Position numbers and translations under genes: made by a program. From Pseudomonas viridiflava (lineage in GTDB: Bacteria > Pseudomonadota > Gammaproteobacteria > Pseudomonadales > Pseudomonadaceae): DNA of 64,000 nucleotides. The notes beneath the pieces were generated by a model that was not told where the DNA came from, ran no database searches, and was given only the letters and a program-made list of their open reading frames with translations. How positions within the stretch are numbered: the stretch's first letter is position 1; each line of letters begins with the position of its first letter. Shown here in pieces: positions 26,441 to 35,208 of this stretch. The DNA lies in the NCBI RefSeq assembly GCF_003702045.1, contig NZ_RBTP01000002.1, positions 1 to 64,000 of the forward strand. Direction: 5' to 3'.

Positions 26441-26953
26441 CTACCGCGCCCAGCCCTCACCCACTTGCACACCATGAAGTGAAAAATCTTCCAGCAGTCG
26501 TTTTCGGCTCAAGCTTTCGGGTATTTTGAAAATATTTCGATATGCAAAATACAAGCCCATAGGGATCACCACCAACCCTATCCCGAAGGTGGCTATACCG
26601 GCAATAAAACCAGCTGGGATCGCTAACACCCCGTACACAACTCCGGCCACAAATCCCGATCTCGCTAGGTCGCGAACTTCATCAAGATCGTATTCGACAG
26701 TCCCGTTTTTGGTTTCAAAAGCGACCACCACTACCGCAGATTTGCCAATGTGTTTGATGAACCACGTTCTCGGCACATCCTTACTCGTTGCGCCTTTGCG
26801 CTCCAGGTAGTGAGGAACAATCAGGTCTTTGTAATAAAAGATCCTGCCAGCCTCGTCCAAAAGCCTTACTTTCTTGTAGAGATTTGCAGTGCCTTGAGAG
26901 GCATGAAAGTCGCAATTTTTGACCGTTACCGTGATTTTCTTCAGATCTGACAT
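26441..26953 (-). CDS. Hypothetical membrane protein
   Basis: 170 residues from ATG 26953. The N-terminal 100 residues are soluble and beta-rich (ITVTVKNCDFHASQGTANLY; VVVVAFETKNGTVEYDLDEV). Two membrane helices follow at about 103-125 (GFVAGVVYGVLAIPAGFIAG) and 122-140 (IATFGIGLVVIPMGLYFAY), then a short basic tail. No family recognised. It stands alone, convergent with the ABC-3C operon. Confidence 0.6.
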   Translation of the reverse strand: MSDLKKITVTVKNCDFHASQGTANLYKKVRLLDEAGRIFYYKDLIVPHYLERKGATSKDVPRTWFIKHIGKSAVVVVAFETKNGTVEYDLDEVRDLARSGFVAGVVYGVLAIPAGFIAGIATFGIGLVVIPMGLYFAYRNIFKIPESLSRKRLLEDFSLHGVQVGEGWAR

Positions 26954-27137
26954 TTGGCCTTCCTTAGTGCCTGTTCCGTTTTGCTTCGCGTTTCTATGGG
27001 TGGCGTCTTTGCTTCAGCCTTGAGATATCCCAGATGCGGTTTCGCCGGACGTCTTGGATCGAACGCCATGGCGTCGCCAAGGACGCAACAATCCACGCAA
27101 ATGATGGCTATACGCCCGATCAGGTTAATATATAGAT

Positions 27138-27180
27138 TTGTTCGATCATAGGCAAACGCGGCATACCGTCAGCTTTTGAG
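27138..27180 (+). promoter_or_regulatory. Shared promoter element, copy 3
   Basis: TTGTTC (27138-27143), 17-bp spacer, GCATAC (27161-27166), then CTTTTGAG ending 8 bp before the ATG of 27189. CAAACGCGGCATA (27153-27165) is identical to copy 1. Confidence 0.5.
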
Positions 27181-27188
27181 ACGGCAGA

Positions 27189-27641
27189 ATGTCTATACAT
27201 GAAGGCTTCGCTGCAGCGTTAAGATGGATACGCGTGACAAAAGGGCTTAACCAGAAAGAGGTCAGCGGCGCTGTGGCTGCGTCCCACGTCAGTCAACTCG
27301 AAGCTGGCAAAACAAGCCCAACTGTTAAGGTCGCTGGAGACTTGGCCCTTGCGCTTGGTTTGTCACCTTCAGCTCTGCTGGCTGCGGCGGCGGCCTCCAA
27401 TTTGGGGACGACGCCTAGAGCCGTCTTGATGCAGGCCATTGACGACTTGGAACGCCTTGAGGTGATTGATACGGTTCCGCCGGCATCGGCGCAGAGCACT
27501 GAAAGCCCTCACCCGACTAGCGCGCGGGCAGCTGTTATACGGCTTCAAGTACAGGAACTGAAAAATCAGGGGTTAACCCAGGTGGCGGTTGCTAAGCATC
27601 TGGGGATTCCGAGATCGACGGTTCAGAGGCATTGGCACTAA
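27189..27641 (+). CDS. Dual-HTH transcriptional regulator, paralogue of 22005
   Basis: 150 residues. XRE domain at 7-65 (ALRWIRVTKGLNQKEVSGAV, HVSQLEAGKTSPTVKVAGDL) and, after a linker, a C-terminal resolvase-like HTH (VQELKNQGLTQVAVAKHLGI then PRSTVQRHW). Same order of domains as the 22005 product. Its upstream element is shared with 22005 and the pseudogene at 19251. It precedes the PHP-SMC gene by 470 bp on the same strand. Probably an island-specific repressor. Confidence 0.8.
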   Translation: MSIHEGFAAALRWIRVTKGLNQKEVSGAVAASHVSQLEAGKTSPTVKVAGDLALALGLSPSALLAAAAASNLGTTPRAVLMQAIDDLERLEVIDTVPPASAQSTESPHPTSARAAVIRLQVQELKNQGLTQVAVAKHLGIPRSTVQRHWH

Positions 27642-28113
27642 AGTCGCACTCGTTTCCGATGATAAAGCCATGAGGTGGTTTGCAGCTTAATTGCTGGCCT
27701 ACCCGCGAGCAGTACTACCCTGTAATCTTGGCCGCATACCACGCTGTTTGCGGCGTTGACTCCGGGCGTACACGCCAAATTGGAGCTTAAGTCGAGATAA
27801 GTGAGGAATCTGCTCGACGCAATCACTCTCTGCCCTTCCATGAGCAAGCCCTAGTTGATAAAACCTGACTGTAGAGCAGATACCCCTGCTGGATACCCAA
27901 TGGCATAGGGCTGACACGAGCAGTGGCCGCCAAACGTCTTGAGATAAGCCGCCAGACTATGAACAGGCACGCTCGACAAAGAGATACTTGAGCTGACTGA
28001 TCATCGCCCCAGAAAGATCTACTCCAGCTCAATTTCCACCTGTAGAGTCAGCATTAGTAATAACGCCTCATCCCCTTTGCCCAGTCGGCCTGCTACATAA
28101 TGAAGGAACCATC
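27642..28113. other. 472-bp region before PHP-SMC gene
   Basis: No convincing gene on either strand. Minus-strand open frames here have no recognisable domain or good start. AAGGAA just before 28114 is the ribosome site of the next gene. The rest should include its promoter. Confidence 0.3.
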
Positions 28114-30768
28114 ATGGACGATCGTTTCACCTACGCCCGGTTCTGGCGCTGCGCTCTTCAGGTCAATCCGTTTTCATACCATGGCGCGTACCGAGGCACC
28201 GATCACCAGTTGGACGAAGCCAACTACAACCAAGCGCTCCTCCAGAAGTGCCTGGAACTCGACATCAAGGTAGTCGGGATCGCAGACCATGGAAGTGTCG
28301 CGACGGTGGATGCATTACGTCAGGCATTGACCCCACACGGGATCGTGGTGTTTCCGGGCTTTGAAATTGCCGCGAGTGACAAGACTCACTTCGTCTGCCT
28401 GTTTCCTGAAGACACCTCGGTGCAGTCACTTGAGCGCTACCTGGGAAACCTTGAGCTGCTGGATCCTCAAGAGCGTATTCTTCCGTCACAGTTAAGCTCT
28501 ATCAAACTGATCGACAAGATCGAGCAGATGGGGGGATTTATCTACGCAGCCCACTGCACACACGACAGTGGGCTGTTAAAAAACCGCCTGAGCCACGTCT
28601 GGAAGCATCCTACGCTCAGGGCGGCCCAGATCCCCTTCTCCGTTGAAAATCTGGCCGGTGAAGAGAGCGACTTCTACCGTCGTGTGCTTCTGGGCAGAGA
28701 TGACGCGTATCGAAGAGACAAGCCCATCGCAGTCATCAACGCAAAAGATGTCGCCAAGCCTGAAGACCTTGAGAAGCCCAACGCAACGTGCCTCATCAAG
28801 ATGACTCGCCCGACCTTTGCGGCTTTCAGGGTCGCATTTCTCGATCCTGAGTCACGCATACGCCTGAACTCCACTGAGGCCAAAAGCCCAATCGGCCGAT
28901 TGATCAGCATGAGCGTGGCCGGCGGCTACCTTGACGGAGTGCATGTCAGTTTCTCTGACCATCTAAACACTGTCATTGGAGGCCGGGGCACGGGCAAATC
29001 AACCCTTATCGAATGTGTGCGCTTCGCTCTCGATTGCAAGCCCAAAGGAAAACAGGCGCAGAAGCTGCACAGCGATATCATGAAGGAAAACCTAGGTCTG
29101 GAAGGTGGCCGCGTAGAACTGACATTGGTTTCGTCTTCACAGAACGGCCGGAGGTACAGCATCAGCCGCCGCTACGGCGAGCCTCCAGTGGTTCGAGACG
29201 AGCACGGAGCTGTTTCGACCATGACGCCTAGCGATGTGATGCCACGGATCGACATCTATGGTCAAAACGAGATCTATGAACTCGCCCAAGACGAATCCAG
29301 CCGCATACAACTACTTGAAAGATTCCTACCAGAGGAAGGTGATTACAACTTCAAGCGAGCTGACGCCCAGCGTCGATTGAAGGCAAATCAGCAGAGCATT
29401 TCTGAAGCACTGGGAGACATTGACGATCTGAACACACAGGTCGATCGCCTACCCAACCTGGAAGAACAGTTGCGCGGGTTCGATGATCTGGGCGTAAAAG
29501 AAAAGCTGGCCAAGAACTCTTTGCTAGCCCGCGAACGTGAGATAGCCAAGAGCGCCAAAGAGGCGATCGGCAACGTTCAAACCGCAGTACCGACGTTCAG
29601 CGAGCACTTCTCTGACCTCTCCTTTATCAGTGACGAGGTGCTTAAGGGCGTGCCCGACATTGATGCTCTCATCGCCATGCGGGGTACGTTGGAAAAGCTC
29701 ACAGCGGAGTGCGCCATACACCTACAGGCGATGCAAACCCTCGTGGACACAGCGGTGCAGGCATTCAATACCCAGCACGACGCCTGGGAGCAGCAGATCA
29801 AACAGCACGACGCGGAGCTTGAGAAAGAACTACGAGCCCTCCCCGACGCCGCTGGCAAAACAGGCCAAGCCATCGGTGCGGCATACCAGAAGGTGCAAGA
29901 GGAAATCGAGCGCATCAAGCCACTGAATTCCAAGCTTCCAACTCACCAAGCACAGCTTGATGAGCTCGAACAGGAACGTCGAAATGTGTTGGCTGAGCTA
30001 TCTGATCTGCGGGCCGAGCGTATTGGCGCCTTGGTAAAGGCTGCGAAGAAAATGAGCAAGCGGCTTCAGGCCAAGCTCAAGATTGAGATCGTTCCTGACG
30101 CGGACAGATCCCCTATCGTCCAATTCCTTCTGGCCTGCAAGCTCGATAACATCGGCGAAAAACGCCTCGGCTGGATTGGCGCAGCTGAATCAATCACACC
30201 CATGGCTTTGGTTAAATCCATAAGGGAAGGTGCTGGCGTCGTCTACCTCGACTGGGGCACACCGCAGATGGTGGCCGATGCTCTTGCCAAACTGCAGCCA
30301 TCCCAAATCATGGAGCTCGAAGCGCTGGAATTGGCCCACCGAGTCGATATTTCCCTGAACGTCGCTCATGGCGACGCCGAGCCGGCATTCAGGCCGTTGA
30401 GCAAGCTGTCCACGGGACAGCAATGCACGGCGATCCTTCATATGTTGTTGCTCGACAATCCAGACCCGCTGCTCATGGATCAGCCCGAAGACAACCTGGA
30501 CAACGCATTCATTGCGGAGAGGATCGTCGCTGAATTGAGGGATGCGAAGACTTCCAGGCAGTTCTTGTTCGCTACCCACAACGCGAACATCCCTGTCTTC
30601 GGTGATGCCGAATGGATCGGGGTTTTCACTGCAGAAGAAAAGCGGGGATCTCTGACCTTGGAAGCTCAAGGGTCGATTGATGTCCCCGCGATCCGAGACC
30701 AGGTAGCGAAGATACTTGAGGGTGGCCGAGCCGCTTTCATTCAACGTAAAGAGAAGTACGAGTTTTAG
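28114..30768 (+). CDS. PHP-domain/SMC-like ATPase fusion (TrlF-like)
   Basis: 884 residues, ATG 28114 with AAGGAA. Residues 1-260: PHP-type metal-dependent phosphoesterase, with His/Asp motifs YHGAYRG, GIADHGS and AHCTHDSG. From 285 an SMC/Rad50-like ATPase: Walker A GGRGTGKSTLIEC, long coiled coil (about 420-660) without an obvious zinc hook, signature-like LSTGQQCTAI, Walker B PLLMDQPEDNLDN and His-switch FATHNANIP. PHP-AAA proteins of this plan (TrlF-like) occur in defence islands; the PHP part probably cuts nucleic acid or nucleotides under ATPase control. Single-gene unit here. Target unknown. Confidence 0.85.
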   Translation: MDDRFTYARFWRCALQVNPFSYHGAYRGTDHQLDEANYNQALLQKCLELDIKVVGIADHGSVATVDALRQALTPHGIVVFPGFEIAASDKTHFVCLFPEDTSVQSLERYLGNLELLDPQERILPSQLSSIKLIDKIEQMGGFIYAAHCTHDSGLLKNRLSHVWKHPTLRAAQIPFSVENLAGEESDFYRRVLLGRDDAYRRDKPIAVINAKDVAKPEDLEKPNATCLIKMTRPTFAAFRVAFLDPESRIRLNSTEAKSPIGRLISMSVAGGYLDGVHVSFSDHLNTVIGGRGTGKSTLIECVRFALDCKPKGKQAQKLHSDIMKENLGLEGGRVELTLVSSSQNGRRYSISRRYGEPPVVRDEHGAVSTMTPSDVMPRIDIYGQNEIYELAQDESSRIQLLERFLPEEGDYNFKRADAQRRLKANQQSISEALGDIDDLNTQVDRLPNLEEQLRGFDDLGVKEKLAKNSLLAREREIAKSAKEAIGNVQTAVPTFSEHFSDLSFISDEVLKGVPDIDALIAMRGTLEKLTAECAIHLQAMQTLVDTAVQAFNTQHDAWEQQIKQHDAELEKELRALPDAAGKTGQAIGAAYQKVQEEIERIKPLNSKLPTHQAQLDELEQERRNVLAELSDLRAERIGALVKAAKKMSKRLQAKLKIEIVPDADRSPIVQFLLACKLDNIGEKRLGWIGAAESITPMALVKSIREGAGVVYLDWGTPQMVADALAKLQPSQIMELEALELAHRVDISLNVAHGDAEPAFRPLSKLSTGQQCTAILHMLLLDNPDPLLMDQPEDNLDNAFIAERIVAELRDAKTSRQFLFATHNANIPVFGDAEWIGVFTAEEKRGSLTLEAQGSIDVPAIRDQVAKILEGGRAAFIQRKEKYEF

Positions 30769-30980
30769 GTCGCCATCACTTTTGCAGCGAAACCTAATGA
30801 TCGAGGGTAATGGCACCCCGCTCCAATGACATTACTTGCTACTACTCCTGCCGTTTTCTTTAACGGTTCGAGCAGTCCTCTCTGATTATTCGCAAGCGCT
30901 TACGGGCCTCACTCTAAAGGCTACAGGTATTGCCAAAAGCCCTTTCGCTCAGCATGCTTGCCTGCTGATTTGGAGGAGTT

Positions 30981-31627
30981 ATGAAGGCGTTCAAGAAGCA
31001 CGCTGTGCGTTTGATGAAAGACGATCAAGCATCCGTCGACCGGAGAAAACTATGGCCTGCGATGGTCGACCGCGTGCGCGCCGTCTTTGCTGAGGTCGAG
31101 CATTCACCTCTGGCCGGCCACTACGGCTCGCTATACCTTCATCCCGTGATTCCCGAAGCTCTTCGCGAATTTCGAGGGGATCAGATTCTAGGCCAATTAC
31201 AACTCTCTTGCGGTACGAGGCAGTTGGGGCTTTGGGGCGTCGAGACAAAGGTGGAGGAAAGGAAGGGGAAAGCGAAGCCTCTGCCGCGCTGTGGTTCAAC
31301 CAAGCCCCGTCGGGAATGGTGACCGTTTTCATGGCTCCTTATGGCTCTGACAACCTGAGAATGACCGAAGACAATATCGTTCTGGGAATGTACAGAAGCC
31401 CAGCCAAGGTCAGCGACCGGGAAATCAGAAAACTCTTCTCGAAACTCTTCAAGTATCTGTCTATCACAAGCACCCATCACCAACAGGCATTCAGCGAATA
31501 TGTCTGGCGACTGTGGCTGATTTACAAGGACGTTCGCACTCGCAAATACAACGGCGGGATAAAGCTTTTGGAACGTCTGCTGATTGCGGCTGGGGCAGCT
31601 GCCTGCATCATTCCGCTGCTTCCCTAG
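30981..31627 (+). pseudogene. Frameshifted hypothetical gene
   Basis: ATG 30981 behind GGAGGAG opens a frame (MKAFKKHAVRLMKDD...) that is protein-like up to VEERKGK near 31269. The protein-like sequence then continues in the -1 frame (SEASAALWFNQAPSGM...) to a stop at 31627, ending in a hydrophobic tail (LLERLLIAAGAAACIIPLLP). Loss of one A from the AAGGGGAAAGC run explains the change. Joined, the product would be about 215 residues with a C-terminal membrane anchor. I recall similar intact Pseudomonas hypotheticals. A sequencing error is the alternative. Confidence 0.6.
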
Positions 31628-31649
31628 TCGCGGTGTGTAGAAGCCGATT

Positions 31650-31858
31650 GGACTGGGTGGCGCCCCTAGACCGCTGAGCCGTCGGAGCACTAGATTTAAT
31701 GGTTCAGCAGCTTCAAAACTACCACCTGCGATATGGCAAGGACTTTGCCACCCATTTGCATAATCACTGATCATCCAGTTGCCCTCGATTTGGCCAGCAT
31801 ACTCCTGAGCGGCGATTGCAATCTCAATTTGACGCATGTACTTGGCCTGCGCCATCAT
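31650..31858 (-). other. Possible short coding remnant
   Basis: From ATG 31858 the minus strand reads about 68 protein-like codons (MMAQAKYMRQIEIAIAAQEY, then YAGQIEGNWMISDYANGWQS) before the open frame runs antisense into the frameshifted gene, where it loses protein character. It may be the 5' part of a truncated gene. No family known. Confidence 0.25.
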
Positions 31859-31904
31859 CCAGAATCAGCAACTACAACGTTCACACAGAAGTTACATATA
31901 ACCC

Positions 31905-33014
31905 ATGACCAAAACCTTCAATCCAGAACAATACAAACTCATAACCGAATGCGCACAAAAAGGAGACTTCTCAGAATGGAATGACTACGCCTCGAAAACT
32001 AAAGACATTATCGATTTGCGAGAGTCAAACCTAGAGAGCATAAAAATCATTGGCGCCAATTTCAAAAATGCCGATGGTAAGGGTGCGAATTTTTGCGACG
32101 CAAAATTAATGAATGCAATGCTAGACGGTGTGGATATGTCTGATTGCGCTTTCTTGAATGCCGACCTGACCGGCATTGAGGCATTCGGATCTATATTTCA
32201 CGAATCTATATTCGTCAGGGCACAAGTAGCCAACGCCCACTTTAAGCTTTGCAATTTTGACGAAGCCAACTTCCAACAAAGCAATTTAACTGCAGTGAAA
32301 TTTTCCAACTCAAACTTTCAAGATTGTAGCTTTTACGCGACAGACCTTTCAGGTGCCAAATTCCAGGGCGGTGGCAGAAATCCTTTAGTAGAGGGCGAGT
32401 TGAGATTTAATCTATGTGGAACAATATTTAGGGAGGCAAAATTTACAAGCGAAACCTATTTCCACCTTGCGAAAGTTTCAAGAAAAACAGATTTTAGAAC
32501 GGTAAGCTTTGAAAGCGCCTGTTATTCTGCGGGGCTTCGCCAAACGCTTCAGTACTGTAATCGCAGGCATAACTGGACTGCATGGTATGAAAAACATAGT
32601 AGGGCAAAAAGCATCCCAGCCAAGTTATTTTGGATGACATCGGACTATGGGAGATCTCCCAAACAGGTAGCACTATCGTTTCTGATTATATGCTTATTCT
32701 ACTCACTCCTGTACTGGCTAATACCTGGATCAACATCTGGAGTTGAGAAAAAAGATTTAAATATAATTCAGAGTTTATATTTCTCTATCGTCACGATGAC
32801 AACTCTTGGATACGGAGACATTTCAGCAAACAAGTTAAGCTGGCTATCTCAGGCACTCGTGGCAACCCATGTGCTATTTGGTTATGTCATACTAGGTGCG
32901 CTACTCACCGTACTGTCAAATTTATTCATCTCTGACGGCCCTCCAGAGGGACTGATAGAACATCCAGCTAAAAGCGATTTTCGTATTCGTTTCCAAAGCC
33001 CTCGCAGTGAATGA
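31905..33014 (+). CDS. Pentapeptide-repeat protein fused to potassium-channel pore
   Basis: 369 residues, AT-rich. Residues 35-160 are pentapeptide repeats of A(D/N)LXX type (ANFKNADGKGANFCDAKLMN; DEANFQQSNLTAVKFSNSNF), a right-handed beta-helix. After a linker, membrane segment 1 (about 252-272, SFLIICLFYSLLYWLIPG), pore helix with selectivity filter TLGYGD, and membrane segment 2 (SQALVATHVLFGYVILGALL) form a two-helix ion-channel domain. The channel probably opens or closes in response to a signal sensed by the beta-helix or its partners. In a defence island, membrane depolarisation as an abortive response is an attractive but unproven role. Confidence 0.85.
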   Translation: MTKTFNPEQYKLITECAQKGDFSEWNDYASKTKDIIDLRESNLESIKIIGANFKNADGKGANFCDAKLMNAMLDGVDMSDCAFLNADLTGIEAFGSIFHESIFVRAQVANAHFKLCNFDEANFQQSNLTAVKFSNSNFQDCSFYATDLSGAKFQGGGRNPLVEGELRFNLCGTIFREAKFTSETYFHLAKVSRKTDFRTVSFESACYSAGLRQTLQYCNRRHNWTAWYEKHSRAKSIPAKLFWMTSDYGRSPKQVALSFLIICLFYSLLYWLIPGSTSGVEKKDLNIIQSLYFSIVTMTTLGYGDISANKLSWLSQALVATHVLFGYVILGALLTVLSNLFISDGPPEGLIEHPAKSDFRIRFQSPRSE

Positions 33015-33202
33015 GAGTTCTTTATTTTGGTCATATCAGGTAGTAGCTATTGGCTGACAGCATTCAGTCTCTAACTGTGGTTGGCAGACGCATTGTCTTT
33101 CCTCATCAGTCGCACTGTGTCTAGAGTCGGCGTGTGTTCAGTCCAAGGCCTGTAGATTGGTAGGAGGCCACATCTATGAGAAGCGCAAGGGCTCGAACAC
33201 AG

Positions 33203-33943
33203 TCAATCGGCCGCGTGTATGAGACCGATCAGCTGTTTAGCGTTGAATTCGAGAGTCATTGCTACCTCCCCCACTGGCACGTCCCATGCCTCAGCCAGCA
33301 GCTCAGCCGTCTGGCCTGAGCTCCAAGGCATGACCGTGGCACCATTGACCTGGGCGAACGGCCCGTCGCTTTCAGGAACCACGCGATCACGAGGCAGTTT
33401 CTTGGCCAGGGCCTTACCAGATGCCGAGTTAAACGCTGCCGGCCCAATGCTGAACCAGCACCCCATATCCGCGGCAGACTTAAGCTCGGCAGCTGTACCC
33501 GTAAACCAATGAAGAACAGCTGTACCAAAACCTGGGTGCTCATCAAGAACAGCCAACACGTCTTTTGCAGCTTGGCGCGAGTGAATGCTCAGCACGCGCC
33601 CACCAACGTTGGCGCATTGCGCGACCACGGCAGAAAACACGTTGCGCTGAGCTTCGTAGCTGTGCTGAAAGCGTCTGGAACCATCCAACCCCACTTCTCC
33701 GACGGCAGCTGCGTCCTTGATCTGCTCGATCAAAGTATCGAGTTCACCATAGCGCTCATGCACGATTTCCGGATGCAGTCCCGGGGTGATGAGCACATTT
33801 GCATGACCGCCAAGCACCTTACTGGTGGCGGAGAATGCACGGGGGCTGGTGGTAACCAGCCAGGTGAACATGTTCCTCTCCACCGCTTGCGCGAAGACCT
33901 CCCGTGCATTGGGATAGAGGTCGAGATGGCAGTGAAAATCCAT
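33203..33943 (-). CDS. qatD: QatD: TatD-family metal-dependent nuclease
   Basis: 246 residues from ATG 33943 (TGATG overlap with qatC; TTG 33946 is not needed). TatD signature residues: DFHCHLD at the N-terminus, Glu in VGEVGLDG, His in LSIHSRQA, His in LHWFTG and the late Asp in ESDGP. TatD enzymes are Mg-dependent 3'-5' DNases. Last gene of qatABCD, whose four products together protect against phage (established for the Qat system). Confidence 0.9.
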   Translation of the reverse strand: MDFHCHLDLYPNAREVFAQAVERNMFTWLVTTSPRAFSATSKVLGGHANVLITPGLHPEIVHERYGELDTLIEQIKDAAAVGEVGLDGSRRFQHSYEAQRNVFSAVVAQCANVGGRVLSIHSRQAAKDVLAVLDEHPGFGTAVLHWFTGTAAELKSAADMGCWFSIGPAAFNSASGKALAKKLPRDRVVPESDGPFAQVNGATVMPWSSGQTAELLAEAWDVPVGEVAMTLEFNAKQLIGLIHAAD

Positions 33944-35208
33944 CAAAGCAATCCGTCTCCGGTCAAAAGGGCCTCCAGCTCATGGATGCCATTGGTGAGC
34001 ACAGATCGATACTGAGGTCGCTCAGGAATAGGAGCAAACGCTAGTGATGCTCCCAAGAACCTGTCGATACCCCTATTTCGCGCCGTAAGTACCGCCAATG
34101 CTACAGCCATTGGGTCATCTGGCCCGCTGGATTTGTCGCTGCCTACCAACCTTGGGAAGACGTAGCGGGTTGCATCGGCCCCCGATGTCCAGGCACCAAA
34201 AGCAGCCCTGCGAATCATACAAGGCACGCAGCGACCGCAGTGAGTTCGATTGTAAGTACGGAATCGCCCGCAGCTTGTCGTATCGGAGGCCAGCGCTTTT
34301 AGGCGTGGCTGATCCAGGCACTCATTCATCATCTGGCCTTTTGTCTTGAACCGGTAGGGTAATTCCAGCTGCACCGAGACGCCAATACCGTCGAGAACCT
34401 GCTGTAGTTTGTTGATGAACAGAGGATGAGTCGTGCGAGTACTCAGGCTCGATACTCGCCCAGGAACAAGTGGGGGGTTCACACAGATAAATCCGTTCTC
34501 TGGAATGTAGATTGTCGGGCGTGCAGCATCAAGCCGAGACGCCGCTAACACTGCAAAGGCGTAAAACGCCAACGATCGACCACGTGTCGATGGTTCGCGG
34601 GGGCCTTTGAAGCTGATCCCGTGGCTCCACTGATAGTGAGCATCGGCACCACCAAGCAGGGTTGCATAGTGGCGTTGGCGCTCAGAATCCTCATGAGCCA
34701 GCTGAGAAACAAACAGAGGCTGCCGACCCTGAGCCACGAGATCCAGACCGCCGATTAGGCTGTCGAGGCCACCAGACAACAAGGAAACACAATCTTGATC
34801 TTTGGCGGTGAAACGGCCCTGAGGAGGTGGCAGGCCTGCATCCGTGAACATGAGAGTCCAATAGTCCCCCGTCAGAACCTTCAGCAGTTGCTCAAGCTCT
34901 TCCTTCCACGGTTCCCATCGCAACGGTTCATGAAGCCCAACACTCAGCTCAATAGTCCGAGTCCAGCCATCAGCACTTGTACTGCGCATCGCACAAAGGT
35001 CGGTCGCGCAGACGGCCAAACAGAGCTGAACGAAGTCCCAAGCCGCGGGACTCGGGCGGAACCCTTTGCGCTTCAAGGAGCCGTGCCACCCCTTAGCGAT
35101 GGTTCCGACACCTTCACGTCTGGCGCCTTTGAAATAGGTGAAGGCCCGCTCCCCTTCGGCAAGTTGAGCGGGGAGACGGGCAACGCTGGTACAAATAACC
35201 TTGATCAT
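33943..35208 (-). CDS. qatC: QatC: QueC-like ATP-pyrophosphatase
   Basis: 421 residues from ATG 35208, whose ATGA overlaps the qatB stop; the open frame upstream to 35319 is antisense noise within qatB. PP-loop LLSGGLDSLIGG (SGGxDS) near residue 160 and a C-terminal zinc-binding set (CGRFRTYNRTHCGRCVPC) as in QueC 7-cyano-7-deazaguanine synthase. In Qat systems this protein is thought to act on a nucleobase- or peptide-like target rather than in queuosine synthesis. Central gene of the tight qatABCD operon. Confidence 0.9.
   Translation of the reverse strand: MIKVICTSVARLPAQLAEGERAFTYFKGARREGVGTIAKGWHGSLKRKGFRPSPAAWDFVQLCLAVCATDLCAMRSTSADGWTRTIELSVGLHEPLRWEPWKEELEQLLKVLTGDYWTLMFTDAGLPPPQGRFTAKDQDCVSLLSGGLDSLIGGLDLVAQGRQPLFVSQLAHEDSERQRHYATLLGGADAHYQWSHGISFKGPREPSTRGRSLAFYAFAVLAASRLDAARPTIYIPENGFICVNPPLVPGRVSSLSTRTTHPLFINKLQQVLDGIGVSVQLELPYRFKTKGQMMNECLDQPRLKALASDTTSCGRFRTYNRTHCGRCVPCMIRRAAFGAWTSGADATRYVFPRLVGSDKSSGPDDPMAVALAVLTARNRGIDRFLGASLAFAPIPERPQYRSVLTNGIHELEALLTGDGLL

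Noticed and set aside
27823..28032. Minus-strand frame as possible transposase remnant
   Set aside because: No DDE or helix-turn-helix pattern and no terminal repeats nearby.
31181..31649. Minus-strand open frame continuing from 31650-31858
   Set aside because: Runs antisense through the frameshifted gene and loses protein character; considered a shadow.
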